From Pseudomonas mosselii (GTDB taxonomy: Bacteria; Pseudomonadota; Gammaproteobacteria; Pseudomonadales; Pseudomonadaceae): 64,000 nt of DNA. The stretch spans positions 186,001 to 250,000 of the forward strand of contig NZ_VAUO01000001.1 in the NCBI RefSeq assembly GCF_005796105.1, read 5' to 3'. Positions 62,792 through 64,000 of the stretch are shown piece by piece (the first letter of the stretch is position 1; each line of letters begins with the position of its first letter). Made by a program: the position numbers and the translations under genes. A model generated the notes under the pieces. That model was not told the DNA's origin. It did no database searches and saw only the letters and a list, made by a program, of their open reading frames with translations.

Positions 62792-63718
62792 TTAGTCCTT
62801 GGCCAGGTTCGAGCGGCCCTGGCGCTCGCTCTTGTACTGCATCGCCACCGACGGTGCCGGCTTCGCGCTACCGGTCTCCAGCCATTGACGCAAGCGGCTG
62901 GCATCGGCGAAATGGGTGTACTTGCCGTAGGCATCGAGGATGACCATGGCTACCGGGCGGTTGTCCATCTTGGTGAGCAGCACCAGGCAGTGGCCCGCTT
63001 CGTTGGTGAAGCCGGTCTTGGTCAGCTTGATGTCCCAGTTGTTCTTGTTCACCAAATGGTCGGTGTTACGAAAGCCCAGGGTGTAGTTGGGTTTGCGGAA
63101 CGCCACGGTCTTTTCGCGCGTGGTGGACAGCTCGCTGAGCATCGGGTACTTGCGTGCAGCCATCAGCAGTTTGGCCAGGTCCTGGGCGGTGGACACGTTC
63201 TGCGTCGACAGGCCGGTGGGTTCGAGGTAGCGCGTGTGGTTCATGCCCAGGCTGCGTGCTTTGGCGTTCATGGCCTTGATGAAAGCCCCGTACCCCCCAG
63301 GATAGTGGTTGGCCAGGCTATTGGCTGCGCGGTTCTCCGAGGACATCAGGGTGATCAGCAAGGTTTCGCGGCGGTTCAGCTCACTGCCCAGACGAACCCG
63401 CGAGTACACGCCTTTCATCTCCGGGTTGTTGGCGATGGTCATGGTAAGCATTTCATCCATGGGCAGCTTGGCGTCGAGCACGACCATCGCGGTCATCAGT
63501 TTGGTGACCGAGGCGATGGGACGCACGCGATCGGCGTGGCTAGCGTACAGCTCCTTGTTGGTGTTCAGGTCAATCAGCAGGGCGCTGCCTGAGGCCAGGT
63601 GAAGCTTGCTGGGGTCTGGCTGGACTTTGGCCGGGGGTTGTGCAGCAGCGGTCGACGGTAGGGTCGCAGTACCTGTGAGCAACAGCAGCAGGCTGAGGAT
63701 GGACAGGGATGTTTTCAC
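62792..63718 (-). CDS. pbpG: D-alanyl-D-alanine endopeptidase (PBP7)
   Basis: The product cuts cross-links in periplasmic peptidoglycan. The GTG at 63718 (reads [16 protein letters not shown]) gives 308 residues with a signal peptide, near the 313 of E. coli PBP7; in-frame codons further upstream would bury the signal. The penicillin-binding motifs are intact: ASVTKLMT (SXXK), [10 protein letters not shown] (SXN) and [11 protein letters not shown] (KTG). It is a single gene after the surface-protein operon. Confidence 0.92.
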   Translation of the reverse strand: MKTSLSILSLLLLLTGTATLPSTAAAQPPAKVQPDPSKLHLASGSALLIDLNTNKELYASHADRVRPIASVTKLMTAMVVLDAKLPMDEMLTMTIANNPEMKGVYSRVRLGSELNRRETLLITLMSSENRAANSLANHYPGGYGAFIKAMNAKARSLGMNHTRYLEPTGLSTQNVSTAQDLAKLLMAARKYPMLSELSTTREKTVAFRKPNYTLGFRNTDHLVNKNNWDIKLTKTGFTNEAGHCLVLLTKMDNRPVAMVILDAYGKYTHFADASRLRQWLETGSAKPAPSVAMQYKSERQGRSNLAKD

Positions 63719-64000
63719 GTTGAGGCTCACTAAATGTTGGTATGTCGTTGGCTGTGCAAGGGTTTTCCCCCAAAAAACCGCTGCATTGTGGAGTATGGCC
63801 CAAACCCTGTCGAATGCCTTATGACTAAAGGGCGCAAGGTGAACGAAATTTAATCCTGTACCCATTACCGACATTTCCTACTTCGCCAATTCGGCCCAAT
63901 CATTGGCCGAATTCAACCCGTTCGCATCGGGCGTGACGCTGACTGCCGGGAAACTTGCCTGACCTCAGGAGGCAGGGCGAGCGTCACGACCGATGCGGTT
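63719..64000. other. Intergenic end of window with an inverted repeat and an open frame at the edge
   Basis: A near-perfect dyad lies at 63888-63913 (AATTCGGCC and GGCCGAATT as outer arms) and may end a transcript. On the minus strand a frame is open from base 64000 to a TGA at 63965-63967 and could be the C-terminus of a further gene (reads NRIGRDARPAS), but eleven residues are too few to decide. Confidence 0.35.

Overview
The window looks like chromosomal DNA of a fluorescent Pseudomonas, most likely of the P. putida group. The evidence is the high G+C content with strong G/C third-position bias, a PvdQ acylase with a PvdS-type iron-starvation box, the cis/trans fatty-acid isomerase Cti, the glucose porin OprB next to membrane glucose dehydrogenase, and REP sequences of the P. 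putida type. I see no rRNA, tRNA, CRISPR array or insertion sequence.

Layout. Positions 1-14.6 kb hold core functions: a truncated Mor-family regulator, a small Fur-like regulator divergent from pvdQ (periplasmic acylase), REP repeats, metH, cti, an acyltransferase, nfuA, and a copper-delivery pair (SCO plus PCuAC). Positions 13.6-22.4 kb are regulators and transport: AraC regulators, an EAL phosphodiesterase, an azlC-azlD-araC operon, and a compact operon (YqcI/YcgG haem enzyme, LysE exporter, SGNH hydrolase) divergent from a LysR regulator. Positions 22.5-27.2 kb hold polB, a DUF4174 protein and a diguanylate cyclase. Positions 27.3-32.4 kb hold a catabolic-looking operon (SDR, MFS, split transketolase) divergent from a LysR gene. 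Positions 32.5-36.3 kb hold oprB and gcd. Positions 36.5-44.5 kb are a mix of regulators, exporters, a CAP protein, a SleB-type hydrolase, an AEC permease and a PhyH oxygenase. A haem oxygenase follows.

The most striking region is 45.2-62.6 kb, six genes in one direction on the minus strand: a TadG-like protein, a 3253-residue LEPR-XLL surface protein built of beta-propeller and cadherin/Ig-like modules, a TolC-type outer membrane protein, a HlyD adaptor, a second HlyD protein with a cytoplasmic N-terminal domain, and a PqqD-like/M50 metalloprotease/HlyD fusion. No ABC exporter is present, so this reads as a dedicated secretion line in which the M50-HlyD protein takes the inner-membrane place. 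The operon promoter and the haem oxygenase promoter carry the same 18-bp element at the same distance from a -35 sequence, which predicts a shared regulator. The window closes with pbpG, a peptidoglycan endopeptidase.

Names rest on reading motifs by eye and on remembered family sequences; no search was run.
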